Assembly (NCBI GenBank): GCA_028532855.1
Contig: JAQQAL010000011.1
Coordinates: 62,001-126,000 of the forward strand
Source: Candidatus Thalassospirochaeta sargassi
GTDB taxonomy: Bacteria; Spirochaetota; Spirochaetia; UBA9216
Length of the DNA stretch: 64,000 bases
Direction of reading: 5' to 3'
Shown here: piece by piece, positions 1 through 8,362 of the stretch
Position numbering within the stretch: the first letter of the stretch is position 1
How the letters are laid out: each line of letters opens with the position of its first letter
Translations under genes and position numbers: made by a program
The notes under the pieces: model-generated
Databases searched by the model: none
What the model was told of the DNA's origin: nothing
Seen by the model: the letters and a program-made list of their open reading frames with translations, nothing else

Positions 1-130
1 CTCCGTTCGGCCCGAGAAATCCAAAGATTGAGTTTTTAGGTACGTTCAGGTTTAAACCTTTGAGAACATTTATATTGCCGTATGATTTTCCTATCCCTGA
101 AATCTGAATTGCATCCTGGTAATTATTCAT
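1..130 (-). CDS. ABC transporter ATP-binding protein, N-terminal fragment
   Basis: The window edge cuts this gene. Only the first 43 codons are present, reading inward from an ATG at 130. They hold the beginning of an ABC ATPase: a variable first strand, an aromatic A-loop region (KSYGNINVLKGLNL) and the start of Walker A (GFLGPNG). This start overlaps the stop of the CPBP protease gene by 4 bases (ATGA), so the two are translationally coupled. The full protein probably energises an ABC exporter whose permease lies outside the window. The substrate cannot be inferred. Confidence 0.85.
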   Translation of the reverse strand, partial: MNNYQDAIQISGIGKSYGNINVLKGLNLNVPKNSIFGFLGPNG

Positions 131-927
131 CTTATTTCTCCTGTTTTATCCGTCTGCCTCGATAGTGTTCCGGATAGTACAATATTTATAGAAAGAACAA
201 TCAGTAGCCCTACTGTAATATAAAGAACCCACATATCCCCTCCGGTGTTCGAAGGAAGAACGGGCAAAAGTCCTATGGTTACATTACTTGCGGCATGAAA
301 GAAGTGAACAAGCAGCAGGCTCCCCCGGGAATTGTTATATATCCAGGTCATTACGATTGACAGCGCAACCTCCTGTATCATGAACAATGTAAATGAAATA
401 TCCTGATGGAAGTTTCCGGCTATGAAAAACAACGGCAAATGCCACAATCCCCAAATAACTCCAATACCAAGACTCGCAACTAATGCTCCGTACTTCCGCT
501 GCAGCCTCGGGAGAGCAAAACCCCTCCAGCCTGTTTCTTCTCCAAGCACACTCAGAGAAAAGACATATAAAAACACCGGTATTACTAAATACACCTTTTT
601 AAGATCGTTAAAAATAAAGATCCTGCTTCCAAGAGCAAAGGAAATTCCAATTGCCGCAACAGCAATAAGGGCTGTAGAAAAGAAACAAAAGAGATACCAG
701 TTAATATTTATACGCCAGATAGTAAATTTTCTTAAAAGCTTCCTTATACCTGAAAGCCCTTCAAAGATAAAAGTTACGATCAGGGCTGAAGAAAGCGGAC
801 CGAATGTTCCCATAATCCTCAGAACAGTAATTTCCCTGCCGGTCACAATCTGGGGAAGCCAAAATCCCCAGGAAATAATAAAGGTCAGACAAAAGAAGGG
901 AACTATTGGATTTCTAAATCTTCTCAT
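127..927 (-). CDS. CPBP family intramembrane metalloprotease
   Basis: A 266-residue polytopic membrane protein of the CPBP (Abi/Rce1-like) family. The family's putative catalytic motifs are all visible: EETGWRG at residues 130-136, a histidine at 163 in the GLWHLPLF segment, and HAASN starting at 211. Bacterial members are membrane proteases often linked to bacteriocin maturation or self-immunity; that role here is inference. The gene overlaps both neighbours by 4 bases, in an operon of FMN-binding lipoprotein, conserved membrane-anchored protein, this protease and an ABC ATPase. An export/immunity module is plausible, but the sequence does not identify a substrate. Confidence 0.85.
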   Translation of the reverse strand: MRRFRNPIVPFFCLTFIISWGFWLPQIVTGREITVLRIMGTFGPLSSALIVTFIFEGLSGIRKLLRKFTIWRININWYLFCFFSTALIAVAAIGISFALGSRIFIFNDLKKVYLVIPVFLYVFSLSVLGEETGWRGFALPRLQRKYGALVASLGIGVIWGLWHLPLFFIAGNFHQDISFTLFMIQEVALSIVMTWIYNNSRGSLLLVHFFHAASNVTIGLLPVLPSNTGGDMWVLYITVGLLIVLSINIVLSGTLSRQTDKTGEIR

Positions 928-1763
928 TGGTTTGCTCCTTCTATCAAATAATTATGATATATGTTTCTAATATTGAAGCGTGCATAGCTGTGTTCTTCGC
1001 CAGCTATTTTCCATATAGCTTCAATGCGCATGGGTATAAGCATTCCGTTTACCCTCTGGTAATCGCTTACCCGCCCTATCCATGTCTCAAGCCCGGCGTC
1101 CCCCATGTAGCGCCTGGTCTGCAGCTGCTTAATTGACCCTAGGGCATCAAAACTCACTTCGTATGAAACCTCCTGCCCCTCATGCTTAAACGTCAGGTTT
1201 GCAGTTTCATTATCTATTGCACTCCATCGAAGCCGAGGGCCTGGAAGTAAATTAGTCGGGAACCAGACACTCTCGCCGAGCCATCGAAGAAGTTCTCCCT
1301 GGTCGTATTTATAACCTTCTCCGTCAACAAGCTTGAAGATATTCAGCAGTTTGACCTTAATCCGGCCTTTTTGGGAAATATACATATCCCGAACAGAAAA
1401 AAGAGAAGTTTTTCCTACCCAAAGAAACCCCGGTTCATCAGCAGAAAAATACTGCTTACCCTTTATATCTATCCATTCTTTATCCAGGGCAGTCTTAAAC
1501 TGGCCGTCATGTTCCATGTAAACCGCGCTTACATAGGGTTGCCCCTCGCTGAGTACATATCGAAAATAGCGCTGCACCGGTAAAGGAAGTCCTACAAGCA
1601 GGTCTTCGTCATAGATATTCGCGGATATATCCCGAGTAGAAGTCCGGAGATTTTTAACCTCTTTGCTAATTTGCTTTTTTGTAAATATTGTTCCGCCAAG
1701 ATAAAGCAGGCCTGGCAATAAAAGAATTACAGCAACTGTTCCAATCAGCATCCTGTTCATCAT
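924..1763 (-). CDS. Conserved membrane-anchored protein (DUF6544/DUF6920-like, tentative)
   Basis: About 279 residues with one N-terminal hydrophobic segment (roughly residues 4-24) followed by a soluble domain rich in aromatic residues and beta-strand-like stretches (KQYFSADEPGFLWVGK, GESVWFPTNLL). I recognise the general type as a conserved protein of unknown function, and the DUF number is from memory. The start chosen is the ATG at 1763, which overlaps the upstream stop as ATGA and sits at a GGGAGGA ribosome site; a TTG 12 bases further upstream is less likely. It is translationally coupled to the FMN-binding gene upstream and the protease downstream. Function unknown. Confidence 0.6.
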   Translation of the reverse strand: MMNRMLIGTVAVILLLPGLLYLGGTIFTKKQISKEVKNLRTSTRDISANIYDEDLLVGLPLPVQRYFRYVLSEGQPYVSAVYMEHDGQFKTALDKEWIDIKGKQYFSADEPGFLWVGKTSLFSVRDMYISQKGRIKVKLLNIFKLVDGEGYKYDQGELLRWLGESVWFPTNLLPGPRLRWSAIDNETANLTFKHEGQEVSYEVSFDALGSIKQLQTRRYMGDAGLETWIGRVSDYQRVNGMLIPMRIEAIWKIAGEEHSYARFNIRNIYHNYLIEGANQ

Positions 1764-2218
1764 TCCTCCCGACAAGCCTTATCGAGTGCGACTTTTACAG
1801 CATTGATGATAACGTTACTGCTGTTCGTAGCACCCGAAACAGCATCAACATTTAGGGTCTGCTGCTCCAGTATTTTCTTTATAATGACAGCTTCAGCCAT
1901 TACACCCAGTAAGGCATCATGTTCAATGATATTAATGGATTTTATTTCTTGAGACCCTACAGAAACCTCAACCCGGGCGGAATTTAGCCCGCCCTCATAA
2001 AACCCCTCATAAACCCCGCCTCTCATTTCCCGAGGGTCAAAGGATCCTGAGATTAGTGGTGTAATCGTGCAGCCGGCAATCAATACAATACAGACTGAAA
2101 TAAGAATAAATAATGTTGATTTATTATTCTTGATTGCTTTGCACTGCCGAACCTCTTCCCGCAGCAGGGGTCCCCGCTCCATTGCCATTCTCTCTATCCC
2201 ATAACTCGATTCAAACAT
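1760..2218 (-). CDS. FMN-binding domain lipoprotein
   Basis: About 152 residues. The C-terminal half is an FMN-binding domain of the NqrC/RnfG type: the flavin-attachment motif SGAT lies in DAVSGATNSSNVI near the C-terminus. Such domains carry FMN covalently on the Thr, usually attached by ApbE, and pass electrons at the outer face of the cytoplasmic membrane. A hydrophobic stretch ends in a lipobox (LIAGC, Cys about residue 50), preceded by an unusually long charged N-terminus of about 30 residues. The start at 2218 is chosen because AGGAGGAAAGCGT precedes it; an ATG 21 bases further upstream lacks such a site. First gene of the 1-2218 operon. Confidence 0.75.
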   Translation of the reverse strand: MFESSYGIERMAMERGPLLREEVRQCKAIKNNKSTLFILISVCIVLIAGCTITPLISGSFDPREMRGGVYEGFYEGGLNSARVEVSVGSQEIKSINIIEHDALLGVMAEAVIIKKILEQQTLNVDAVSGATNSSNVIINAVKVALDKACREE

Positions 2219-2273
2219 ACGCTTTCCTCCTGACATCAAAAGATGAAATTAGGGTAGCGTATAGTTAATTACA

Positions 2274-2363
2274 GGGATATACGAAAACACACCTATTCTG
2301 CTGATAATTATGTAGGGGTTAATACTGAATTTTACCGGTGGTGAGACTAAGGGTTTATACTTA
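2274..2363. promoter_or_regulatory. Shared upstream motifs, copy 1 (upstream of FMN-binding operon)
   Basis: Positions 2274-2294 match 6498-6518 at 17 of 21 bases, with the common core TATACGAAAA. A second motif of form AGGGTTNNTACTNA occurs at 2314-2328 and 2349-2363, and again at 6538-6552. Both regions lie 55-70 bases or more upstream of minus-strand operon starts (2218 and 6429). This looks like a common operator/promoter layout, perhaps for the LuxR-type regulator encoded between them. The regulator assignment is inference. Confidence 0.5.
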
Positions 2364-2379
2364 CCCCTATTATAGCACC

Positions 2380-3291
2380 TCAAAGGGTAGAGGATAATTT
2401 TCTGGCCAGCTCAAGCTTATTCTTCACAGAACATTTTCGGTAGATATTGTAAACATGGGCTTCAACCGTACGGGTAGAAACAAAGAGTTTCTCACCAATT
2501 TCATTATTGCTTTTGCCGCACAGCAGAAGGTTGATAATTTCTTTTTCGCGCGGAGTAATACCAAAGAAGGATACTGCTTCATCGGTGAGAGTTACAGTTC
2601 CTATATTTTCCTGCCGGAAGTTTTTTATTATCAAATAAGCCAGAGTGATTGATCCCCATAAGAAACATATCAATCCGGCTGTAAAAAGGGTAATATTGAA
2701 CTCCTGCACAGGCTCCGTAAACAGGGGCAGTAATATTGATTGTAAAACTACTACAGAATAAAAGATGCAGCTCAGCCTGAGGAATAAAAGGACTACGCCT
2801 AAATTGCTTTTATCATTGGTTTTACGCAGCCGGATTATTCCGTAGAGCGTTACCCCCCCAAGATATGCATTCATAAATATTGAACCGGCCCTCTCTATGG
2901 GCAATTCGGGTGACAGGAAGTCTGCAACCATCAATGCAATGGAAATACTGACCATAACCATAATGAAAACACTTTGTTTACTGTTCCGGTTCTGTGTAAA
3001 AAGACTGAAAACAAACCTGGGAACTATTACAAGAAGCGCTAACGCAATGAGATAAGTAACAGCAACTGCAATAAAATAAAGGAAAGGGGGCATCGCGGGC
3101 AGATAAACACGGCTGAAAAAATCATAGGTATTAAAAACCGTAAAAAAAGCATAGGAGGCTAAATACAGCAGATAATATACAAGCCATTTTGGTTTCAGCT
3201 TGCTGTAAACTATATAGGTAGCCCCCATAGATGCGAAAAGAAAAGTGAAAGCCAGAATATTGAACCACAGAATAAGCTGCTGCATAATCAT
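2380..3291 (-). CDS. LuxR-type regulator with multi-spanning membrane domain
   Basis: A 303-residue protein. Residues about 1-225 form roughly seven hydrophobic segments. Residues about 237-303 form a LuxR/GerE helix-turn-helix: TPREKEIINLLLCGKSNNEIGEKL, then VSTRTVEAHVYNIYRK. The membrane part presumably senses a ligand or membrane state and the tethered C-terminal domain binds DNA. No phosphoacceptor domain is visible. The start at 3291 has no obvious Shine-Dalgarno sequence, so the exact start is uncertain. It lies among membrane, export and hydrolase genes on the same strand, two of which have similar upstream motifs, making it the likely local regulator. Confidence 0.8.
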   Translation of the reverse strand: MIMQQLILWFNILAFTFLFASMGATYIVYSKLKPKWLVYYLLYLASYAFFTVFNTYDFFSRVYLPAMPPFLYFIAVAVTYLIALALLVIVPRFVFSLFTQNRNSKQSVFIMVMVSISIALMVADFLSPELPIERAGSIFMNAYLGGVTLYGIIRLRKTNDKSNLGVVLLFLRLSCIFYSVVVLQSILLPLFTEPVQEFNITLFTAGLICFLWGSITLAYLIIKNFRQENIGTVTLTDEAVSFFGITPREKEIINLLLCGKSNNEIGEKLFVSTRTVEAHVYNIYRKCSVKNKLELARKLSSTL

Positions 3292-3345
3292 AATAATAGC
3301 AAAAAATTCTATGTGCGAAAAACATTTTTTTGGTGATGTTTTATT

Positions 3346-4272
3346 TTAAAACCGGTAAGCCCCCTCTAACCCAAGAAAAAAACCGGAATCCTCAAGGTAA
3401 GATATTTCATTTCCAAACAGCCTTCTGCCGTTAAAATTATAGCCGCCGGATATCTTAATTATGGAGAGATCTATTTTAGTATAGAGAGAGTAATACTGAA
3501 GCTCATACTCTTCATCATCTCCGCCTGGAACAAAATCTAAAACATTATTATTAATTCCGGCTGATATACCAATGAAGTCTTCTACTGATTCATTTTCCGC
3601 AAAAAGACGATAACACAGAGATAGATCAAAGAGCAGATCCCGCAGATCCTTGTAGCTATTGATTTGCAGCTGTCCGTAAATACGGAAATTGTTTTCCGGA
3701 AAAAGTACGATGTCCAGATCGGGCCCTGATATGAAGCTGAATTCCGCCTTAAAACCTGATGCAGTATATTCAAGACTTAAAAAAAGGATTGGAACCAGGG
3801 GCCAGTTACTGCCGTCAGCAAGATCTATTCCAAAATCGCCCAGGGCTGCTCCTGCCCCAACATGGAGTTTAAATACATCAGTGTTAATCAGCCGGTAGTT
3901 ATATATCACAGCAGCCTGAAGGGTTGCCCAGCCACCGTAGACCGGTTGATCAGATTCACTGATGAAGCTTGTAATCAGCTGATGCCCATCCTTATGAACC
4001 TCCATCATTAAGTCCACTGAATGGAAACCTGAAAGTGGATAAGACTGATTTTCTTCGGATAAGAATCCATGTTTATAGATTCCTGAAACAGCAAAGCTGT
4101 CATCTACAAGAATCAAGCCGATCCCGGGTGTATGAATTGTTACAGATTCAATATTGAGATAGTCATATCCGGCTACAGGAATATACATACTGCTGTCTTC
4201 GGCAATAACCGAAAATGAAAAGACGCAGAAGAATCCCGCGATAAATAAATTAAACGGGTATTTTGATTTCAT
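3346..4272 (-). CDS. Putative outer-membrane beta-barrel protein
   Basis: About 308 residues. An N-terminal signal peptide (MKSKYPFNLFIAGFFCVFSF, cleavage after the SVIA stretch) is followed by alternating amphipathic strands. The protein ends in a terminal aromatic (GAYRF), as outer-membrane barrels do. No family was recognised. The start at 4272 is chosen for its AAAGGAG site; a longer frame from 4296 would be less well initiated. The 5' end overlaps the 3' end of the MFS gene by about 23 bases, so both probably lie in one transcript with the hydrolase. Confidence 0.6.
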   Translation of the reverse strand: MKSKYPFNLFIAGFFCVFSFSVIAEDSSMYIPVAGYDYLNIESVTIHTPGIGLILVDDSFAVSGIYKHGFLSEENQSYPLSGFHSVDLMMEVHKDGHQLITSFISESDQPVYGGWATLQAAVIYNYRLINTDVFKLHVGAGAALGDFGIDLADGSNWPLVPILFLSLEYTASGFKAEFSFISGPDLDIVLFPENNFRIYGQLQINSYKDLRDLLFDLSLCYRLFAENESVEDFIGISAGINNNVLDFVPGGDDEEYELQYYSLYTKIDLSIIKISGGYNFNGRRLFGNEISYLEDSGFFLGLEGAYRF

Positions 4273-5542
4273 TTTTTTCTCCTTTTTCAACACCACCAGA
4301 TCTATATAGAGATGTAATGATCATGCCTAAACCGCACAGAACCAGAATGAAAGCGCTGCCCCTGCCGGGTCCCGTTCCGATAACCCGACCTATTGAATCA
4401 GAGAGAACACCGTTTTCAGAAAGGAGTGGGCTGAAGACCTTGTCTGACAAGAATCCGGCAGTTACATATGCCGCGAGATATCCGCTCTGACTGGTAAAAC
4501 TCACAATACCCCAGATCCTTCCCTGCCTCTCGTTTGTAATCCTGTTTCTAATCCAGACCTCAGCTGATGTATTGATAAAAGGAAGAGTAAGATAAAAGAG
4601 GAAAAAGGTTATTGTAATAAAAAACAGATTAGTACTTGTACCAAGAAGGGAAAGACTGGCGCCACCGGCAATTAATCCCAGATGCAGAACTCTTAGGGGG
4701 GGTATTTTTAATCCGAAAAGGCTGACAAATATACTGCCGGCAACCATCCCGGAGGCACTGATTGACTGTATTATACCAAGTGTTTTAGTATCGGTAATAA
4801 AAAGCAGCATTGGTGTTATAAGGACCTGTATGCATCCGGCAAAGAAAGTGACGGCTGCAAGCTTATAAACAACCTGTTTCACCCCTGAATTCTCGGATAG
4901 GCAGAGCCGGCTTTCCTTCAACGCCCCGGAAAGATGGAGGGTTAACCCTGTTTTTATTCGCCTATTTTTCCCCGGAAGTGCAAAAACCGCGGCTACAGCG
5001 ATTATAAAACTTGCTATATCCAGAAGAAGTATGTTTATAATCCCCGACAGCGAAAGCAGAATACCCGCTGCAACGGGCGACAGCAGGTGCCGGGCCGATG
5101 ACGCCAGCTGAACAAGCCCCCCGGCCTTCGCATATTCTGACTCCGAAAGCAAATCGGACAATGAAGCCTTGTATGCCGGTACCTGCAAGGCAGAGAAGGC
5201 GGATCCCGCAGCGACTCCCGGGAGAATATACCAAAGGGAAAGCCGGCCGGAAAGACAGTTTAACAGAAGAAAGAGCACCGACACTGCGGCACCGGCATCA
5301 CCGATAATGATCATAACTCTTCTATCGAAGCGATCGGCTAATATTCCGCCGAGCGGTCCCAGCAAGATTGAAGGCATGAAGGATGCCAGCAATATTGAAG
5401 CAAAGCCCGCAGCGCTGTTCGTCTGTTCGTATACCTGAATCCCGAATGCGAATGCGGTCATTCCGCTTCCAATACCCGACAGCAGCTGCCCGATCCATAC
5501 TATTATAAATCTTGTAAATGATTTTTGCTCCATCGCTGTCAC
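4250..5542 (-). CDS. MFS transporter, drug/metabolite exporter type
   Basis: A 430-residue major facilitator protein with about 12 hydrophobic segments. It has the characteristic loop 2-3 motif GGILADRFDRR (G-x-x-x-D-R-x-x-R-R) near residues 60-70. Similarity in pattern is to the MFS_3/MefA-EntS branch, which exports macrolides or siderophores; the real substrate is unknown. It overlaps the hydrolase gene upstream by 4 bases and the barrel protein downstream by about 23, implying co-expression. The partner hydrolase could process the exported compound, but that is inference. Confidence 0.85.
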   Translation of the reverse strand: MTAMEQKSFTRFIIVWIGQLLSGIGSGMTAFAFGIQVYEQTNSAAGFASILLASFMPSILLGPLGGILADRFDRRVMIIIGDAGAAVSVLFLLLNCLSGRLSLWYILPGVAAGSAFSALQVPAYKASLSDLLSESEYAKAGGLVQLASSARHLLSPVAAGILLSLSGIINILLLDIASFIIAVAAVFALPGKNRRIKTGLTLHLSGALKESRLCLSENSGVKQVVYKLAAVTFFAGCIQVLITPMLLFITDTKTLGIIQSISASGMVAGSIFVSLFGLKIPPLRVLHLGLIAGGASLSLLGTSTNLFFITITFFLFYLTLPFINTSAEVWIRNRITNERQGRIWGIVSFTSQSGYLAAYVTAGFLSDKVFSPLLSENGVLSDSIGRVIGTGPGRGSAFILVLCGLGMIITSLYRSGGVEKGEKNEIKIPV

Positions 5543-6429
5543 CTTGAACGGGTTTTGTAAAGCATGCCCAACCCATCAAGCAGATGCTCCCTCAGAGCTT
5601 TCATATCCATGGAGCCGGTAACGTGGCCCTTTTCGATGATATTCAAATTTTTCTCTGAATATATTTTCTTTTGCCTGTCGAAATCGATGTACTGATCATA
5701 GCGGGACAGCAGCGGAAAAACAGACCCGGCATCCCGGGCGTTAAAATCACCTTCAAAGTTCAATACTTCATTCAATATTGAAGGGTTTTCCCGGGCTGCG
5801 GCAGAACATAAGCTTCCATAGACACTGTCTGTGAAGAGATGGTCCAGAGCGGCTCCGGCAAATATCGGTCTGTATTCATCCATGCTGTTATATAGGCTGA
5901 AATGCAGAGTTGTAACCCAGCCCCCGAGAGATATACCGGAAGCTACAACTTTGCCTGTATTCATATTCAACAGCCAGTTATTAATAGATTCAAAGACCCG
6001 GACTGAAGAGCCTAAAAGTGCGCAAAATCTCTCAAGCTTCGCGATTCCATTCAAATACTTCTTCATTGTCCGATTGCAAGGAATGGATACCGCAATTAAA
6101 TTAATTTGTGAACAGATCGGTTTCGATAAGATTTTCATTATGCGGTCTGAATAATTGGTTTCGCCGCTGCCGTGATGAAAAATCAGGCATGGCTTATTCT
6201 TTCCCGCCCAGTTCAGTAGTGTGCAGCGTGCAGTTCCCTTCCAGGATTTGTAACTTACAGAATAGTGATATTCTCCCTCGGTCGTTGGCGGTACAAAGTC
6301 TATTTCTAATTTTCGAGTAATTTCTCTAAGCGGTTCGCTTTCTATTCCGTCCCTGAAAAAGCGAAGATTCTCTCCATAAAGATTACCCATTTTTACCGAG
6401 AGCCTGTCGATTGTTTTATGAATATTCAT
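5539..6429 (-). CDS. Alpha/beta hydrolase
   Basis: About 296 residues with an alpha/beta-hydrolase core. It has an oxyanion-type HHGSGE strand end, the nucleophile elbow GISLGGW (G-x-S-x-G), and a late HVTGS segment (KGHVTGS) that can supply the catalytic His. There is no signal peptide, so it is cytoplasmic. The start at 6429 is chosen because TTTGGAGGAATCT precedes it; an upstream in-frame ATG at 6465 has no such site. First gene of the operon with the MFS transporter. Substrate unknown. Confidence 0.75.
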   Translation of the reverse strand: MNIHKTIDRLSVKMGNLYGENLRFFRDGIESEPLREITRKLEIDFVPPTTEGEYHYSVSYKSWKGTARCTLLNWAGKNKPCLIFHHGSGETNYSDRIMKILSKPICSQINLIAVSIPCNRTMKKYLNGIAKLERFCALLGSSVRVFESINNWLLNMNTGKVVASGISLGGWVTTLHFSLYNSMDEYRPIFAGAALDHLFTDSVYGSLCSAAARENPSILNEVLNFEGDFNARDAGSVFPLLSRYDQYIDFDRQKKIYSEKNLNIIEKGHVTGSMDMKALREHLLDGLGMLYKTRSR

Positions 6430-6497
6430 AGATTCCTCCAAAGTTAATAGAGTTTGGTCTTTCAATTGAAAAGAATCTAATGCATCAGGAAAGGTCC

Positions 6498-6552
6498 GGT
6501 ATATACGAAAATATACTTGTTTTACTACCCTATCCTTAAGGGTTTCTACTTA
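6498..6552. promoter_or_regulatory. Shared upstream motifs, copy 2 (upstream of hydrolase-MFS operon)
   Basis: This carries the same 21-base block (6498-6518, core TATACGAAAA) and the AAGGGTTNNTACTTA block (6538-6552) seen upstream of the FMN-binding operon. It lies about 70-120 bases before the start at 6429. The remaining bases of the 6430-6742 gap hold the IS3 end described separately and nothing else recognisable. Confidence 0.5.
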
Positions 6553-6675
6553 ATTAAACTGCAAATCCTATGCACGATGAAGCCTTTAGACAGGAGGATA
6601 AATTACGAGTATTTACCTAGCCAATTACGTGCTTATTCGTATTCATGATTAGCTCTGCTGTTTGTATTCTCTATA

Positions 6676-7219
6676 GTGGACCCCATAGTCAATACTAATA
6701 AATCAATTTCTTTAATTTGATTTATTAGTCCCACCTAACTTACTACCCAGCCAGCTTATACATTTCATCAGGAGTCATATCTCCAAGTGTTGAATGCGGC
6801 CTTTGTGAGTTATATTTCTCAATGTATTTCTTTATTCCCTCTGCTGCTTCTATCGGCGATTGATATTCCTTTAGATAAATTTCTCCATATTTTAATGTAC
6901 GCCAGAAACGTTCAATTGCTATGTTGTCGAGCGCCCGGCCCTTACCATTCATGCTGATTTTAACTTCAGAATTTCTCAAAATATCCTGAAAGTCTTTACA
7001 TGTATATTGCGCACCCTGATCTGTGTTGAAGATTTCGGGTTTCCCGTATAGTCTCATAGCTCTTTTAAGTGCAGACACACAAAACGAGCTGTCCATACTG
7101 GTAGAGATTTCCCAGCTCAGGATTTTTCGAGTATACCAGTCCATTACAGCGGTGAGATACACAAATCCATGCTCAAGCCGAATATAGGTAATATCTGAGC
7201 ACCAAACTTCATTGGGCGT
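6676..7219 (-). pseudogene. IS3-family element remnant, transposase OrfB 3' part
   Basis: The minus strand encodes the C-terminal half of an IS3-type OrfB. In frame it reads PNEVWCSDITYIRL, then YLTAVMDWYTRKILSW, a D in FNTDQGAQYT and the E-containing AIERFWRTLKYGEIYL, ending at 6743. OrfA and the N-terminal part of OrfB are missing: the frame runs into the end of the neighbouring element at about 7211-7219 and does not resume beyond 8362. The preserved element end near 6676 reads TAGTGGACCCCATAGTC, as in IS3-type termini. Just inside it a 13-bp inverted repeat (6694-6706 and 6717-6729) forms a strong hairpin. Confidence 0.8.
6694..6729. terminator. Hairpin near IS3 end
   Basis: Perfect 13-bp arms, ACTAATAAATCAA at 6694-6706 and its complement at 6717-6729, are separated by 10 bases. 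The hairpin lies between the transposase stop and the element terminus. It probably limits transcription into or out of the element. Confidence 0.5.
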
Positions 7220-8362
7220 GGGTTATTTTTTCTCATCCGGGACTTTGAACAGCTCTAATATGGTAAATTTACCACAATCAAATTCCTGGATATAATCAAA
7301 GCATGTTCAGCTTCCTTCGCTCTTTACTCGCTTCGATATTCAACACCATATTCCGTAGAAGAAAGAATGTCATCTTCACGATGCTACTCCTCAAGAAAGA
7401 GAATGAAATCTATAGACGACATCTCAATATGCAAAACAAGAAACTGCACTTCAGGAAAAACGATAAGTTCAGTCTTTCGATGATTAAAGCCCTATCTGCG
7501 AGAGCAATGAACCATCTGACAATAGTTAGGCCAGAAACACTTCTTAGTTGGCAACGAAGGTTCATCAAAAACTTCTGGAGCTATAAACATAAAACAACTG
7601 GAAGGAGATCCGTTAACAGAGACATCAAAAATCTGATTCTTGAGATGAAACAGGAAAACTATCTCTGGGGCTGTAAAAAGATCGCTAACGAGCTGAAGAA
7701 AATCAACATCAATATTCATTACACCACTGTAAACAGAATTATCAACACATTCCGGAAGCAAGGTCTAATTCAGCCAAATGGTTCATGGAAAAAGTTCTTT
7801 AAGATGCACTGGGAGTCCCTATTCGCAATGGATTTTATGACGGTTGATACTTTATTTGGAAAACGCCTCTATCTCCTCATTATTCTTGAACTCAAATCAA
7901 GAAAAGTCGCATATTGGAAACTGACAGAAAACCCGAGTCGGGAGTTTATCAGGCAGCAACTAATTGATTTCACATATGACAATGATAGTCCTAAAACTCT
8001 TATATATGATAATGCACCACAGTTTACTTCTATTGATTATTCAGATTATGGAATTACTGGTGTTAACATCTCTTTTGCATCACCAAATATGAACACCTAT
8101 GTTGAAAGATTGAATGGAACTGTCAGACGAGAAGCTCTTGATCATTTCCTTCTGTTTTCTGAGAAGCAGATTAAGAACATAGTTTCTGAATTTGTGGAAT
8201 ATTACAACACAAAGAGAATGCATCAAGGAATCAATAAGATTCCTGATGCTGAAACTCAAGAAAACCTTGGTGTAATAAAGAAAATGAAGATTTTATCCGG
8301 GCTACACCATCATTATTATCGTTCAAGCGCTTAAGGATGTAAACAAATAACCCACGCCCAAT
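7211..8362 (+). mobile_element. Insertion sequence with integrase-core transposase (type A)
   Basis: About 1152 bp bounded by perfect 18-bp inverted repeats at 7211-7228 (ATTGGGCGTGGGTTATTT) and 8345-8362. It encloses one intact transposase gene. No clear target-site duplication is seen, and the IS3 gene at its left border does not continue on the right, so a deletion accompanied or followed insertion. A left-end remnant of a related copy lies at about 19962-20046. The outer six bases of the left repeat also fit the IS3 reading frame, so the true boundary could be a few bases further in. Confidence 0.8.
7303..8334 (+). CDS. DDE integrase-core transposase
   Basis: A 343-residue transposase of the rve integrase-core group, often annotated only as integrase core domain-containing protein. 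A helix-turn-helix-like N-terminal half (TIVRPETLLSWQRRF, LWGCKKIANELKK, TTVNRIINTFRKQG) precedes the catalytic core. Likely catalytic residues are D177 in AMDFMTVD, D236 in YDNAPQF and E268 in TYVERLNG, followed by the usual REALDHF and YYNTKRMHQG segments. It appears intact and may be active. The base composition is AT-rich compared with chromosomal genes here. The copy at 20154-21185 is homologous but diverged. Confidence 0.88.
   Translation: MFSFLRSLLASIFNTIFRRRKNVIFTMLLLKKENEIYRRHLNMQNKKLHFRKNDKFSLSMIKALSARAMNHLTIVRPETLLSWQRRFIKNFWSYKHKTTGRRSVNRDIKNLILEMKQENYLWGCKKIANELKKININIHYTTVNRIINTFRKQGLIQPNGSWKKFFKMHWESLFAMDFMTVDTLFGKRLYLLIILELKSRKVAYWKLTENPSREFIRQQLIDFTYDNDSPKTLIYDNAPQFTSIDYSDYGITGVNISFASPNMNTYVERLNGTVRREALDHFLLFSEKQIKNIVSEFVEYYNTKRMHQGINKIPDAETQENLGVIKKMKILSGLHHHYYRSSA

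Noticed and set aside
422-970. Long plus-strand frame opposite the CPBP protease gene
   Set aside because: It is a shadow. The minus-strand frame has clear family motifs and the plus frame has none.
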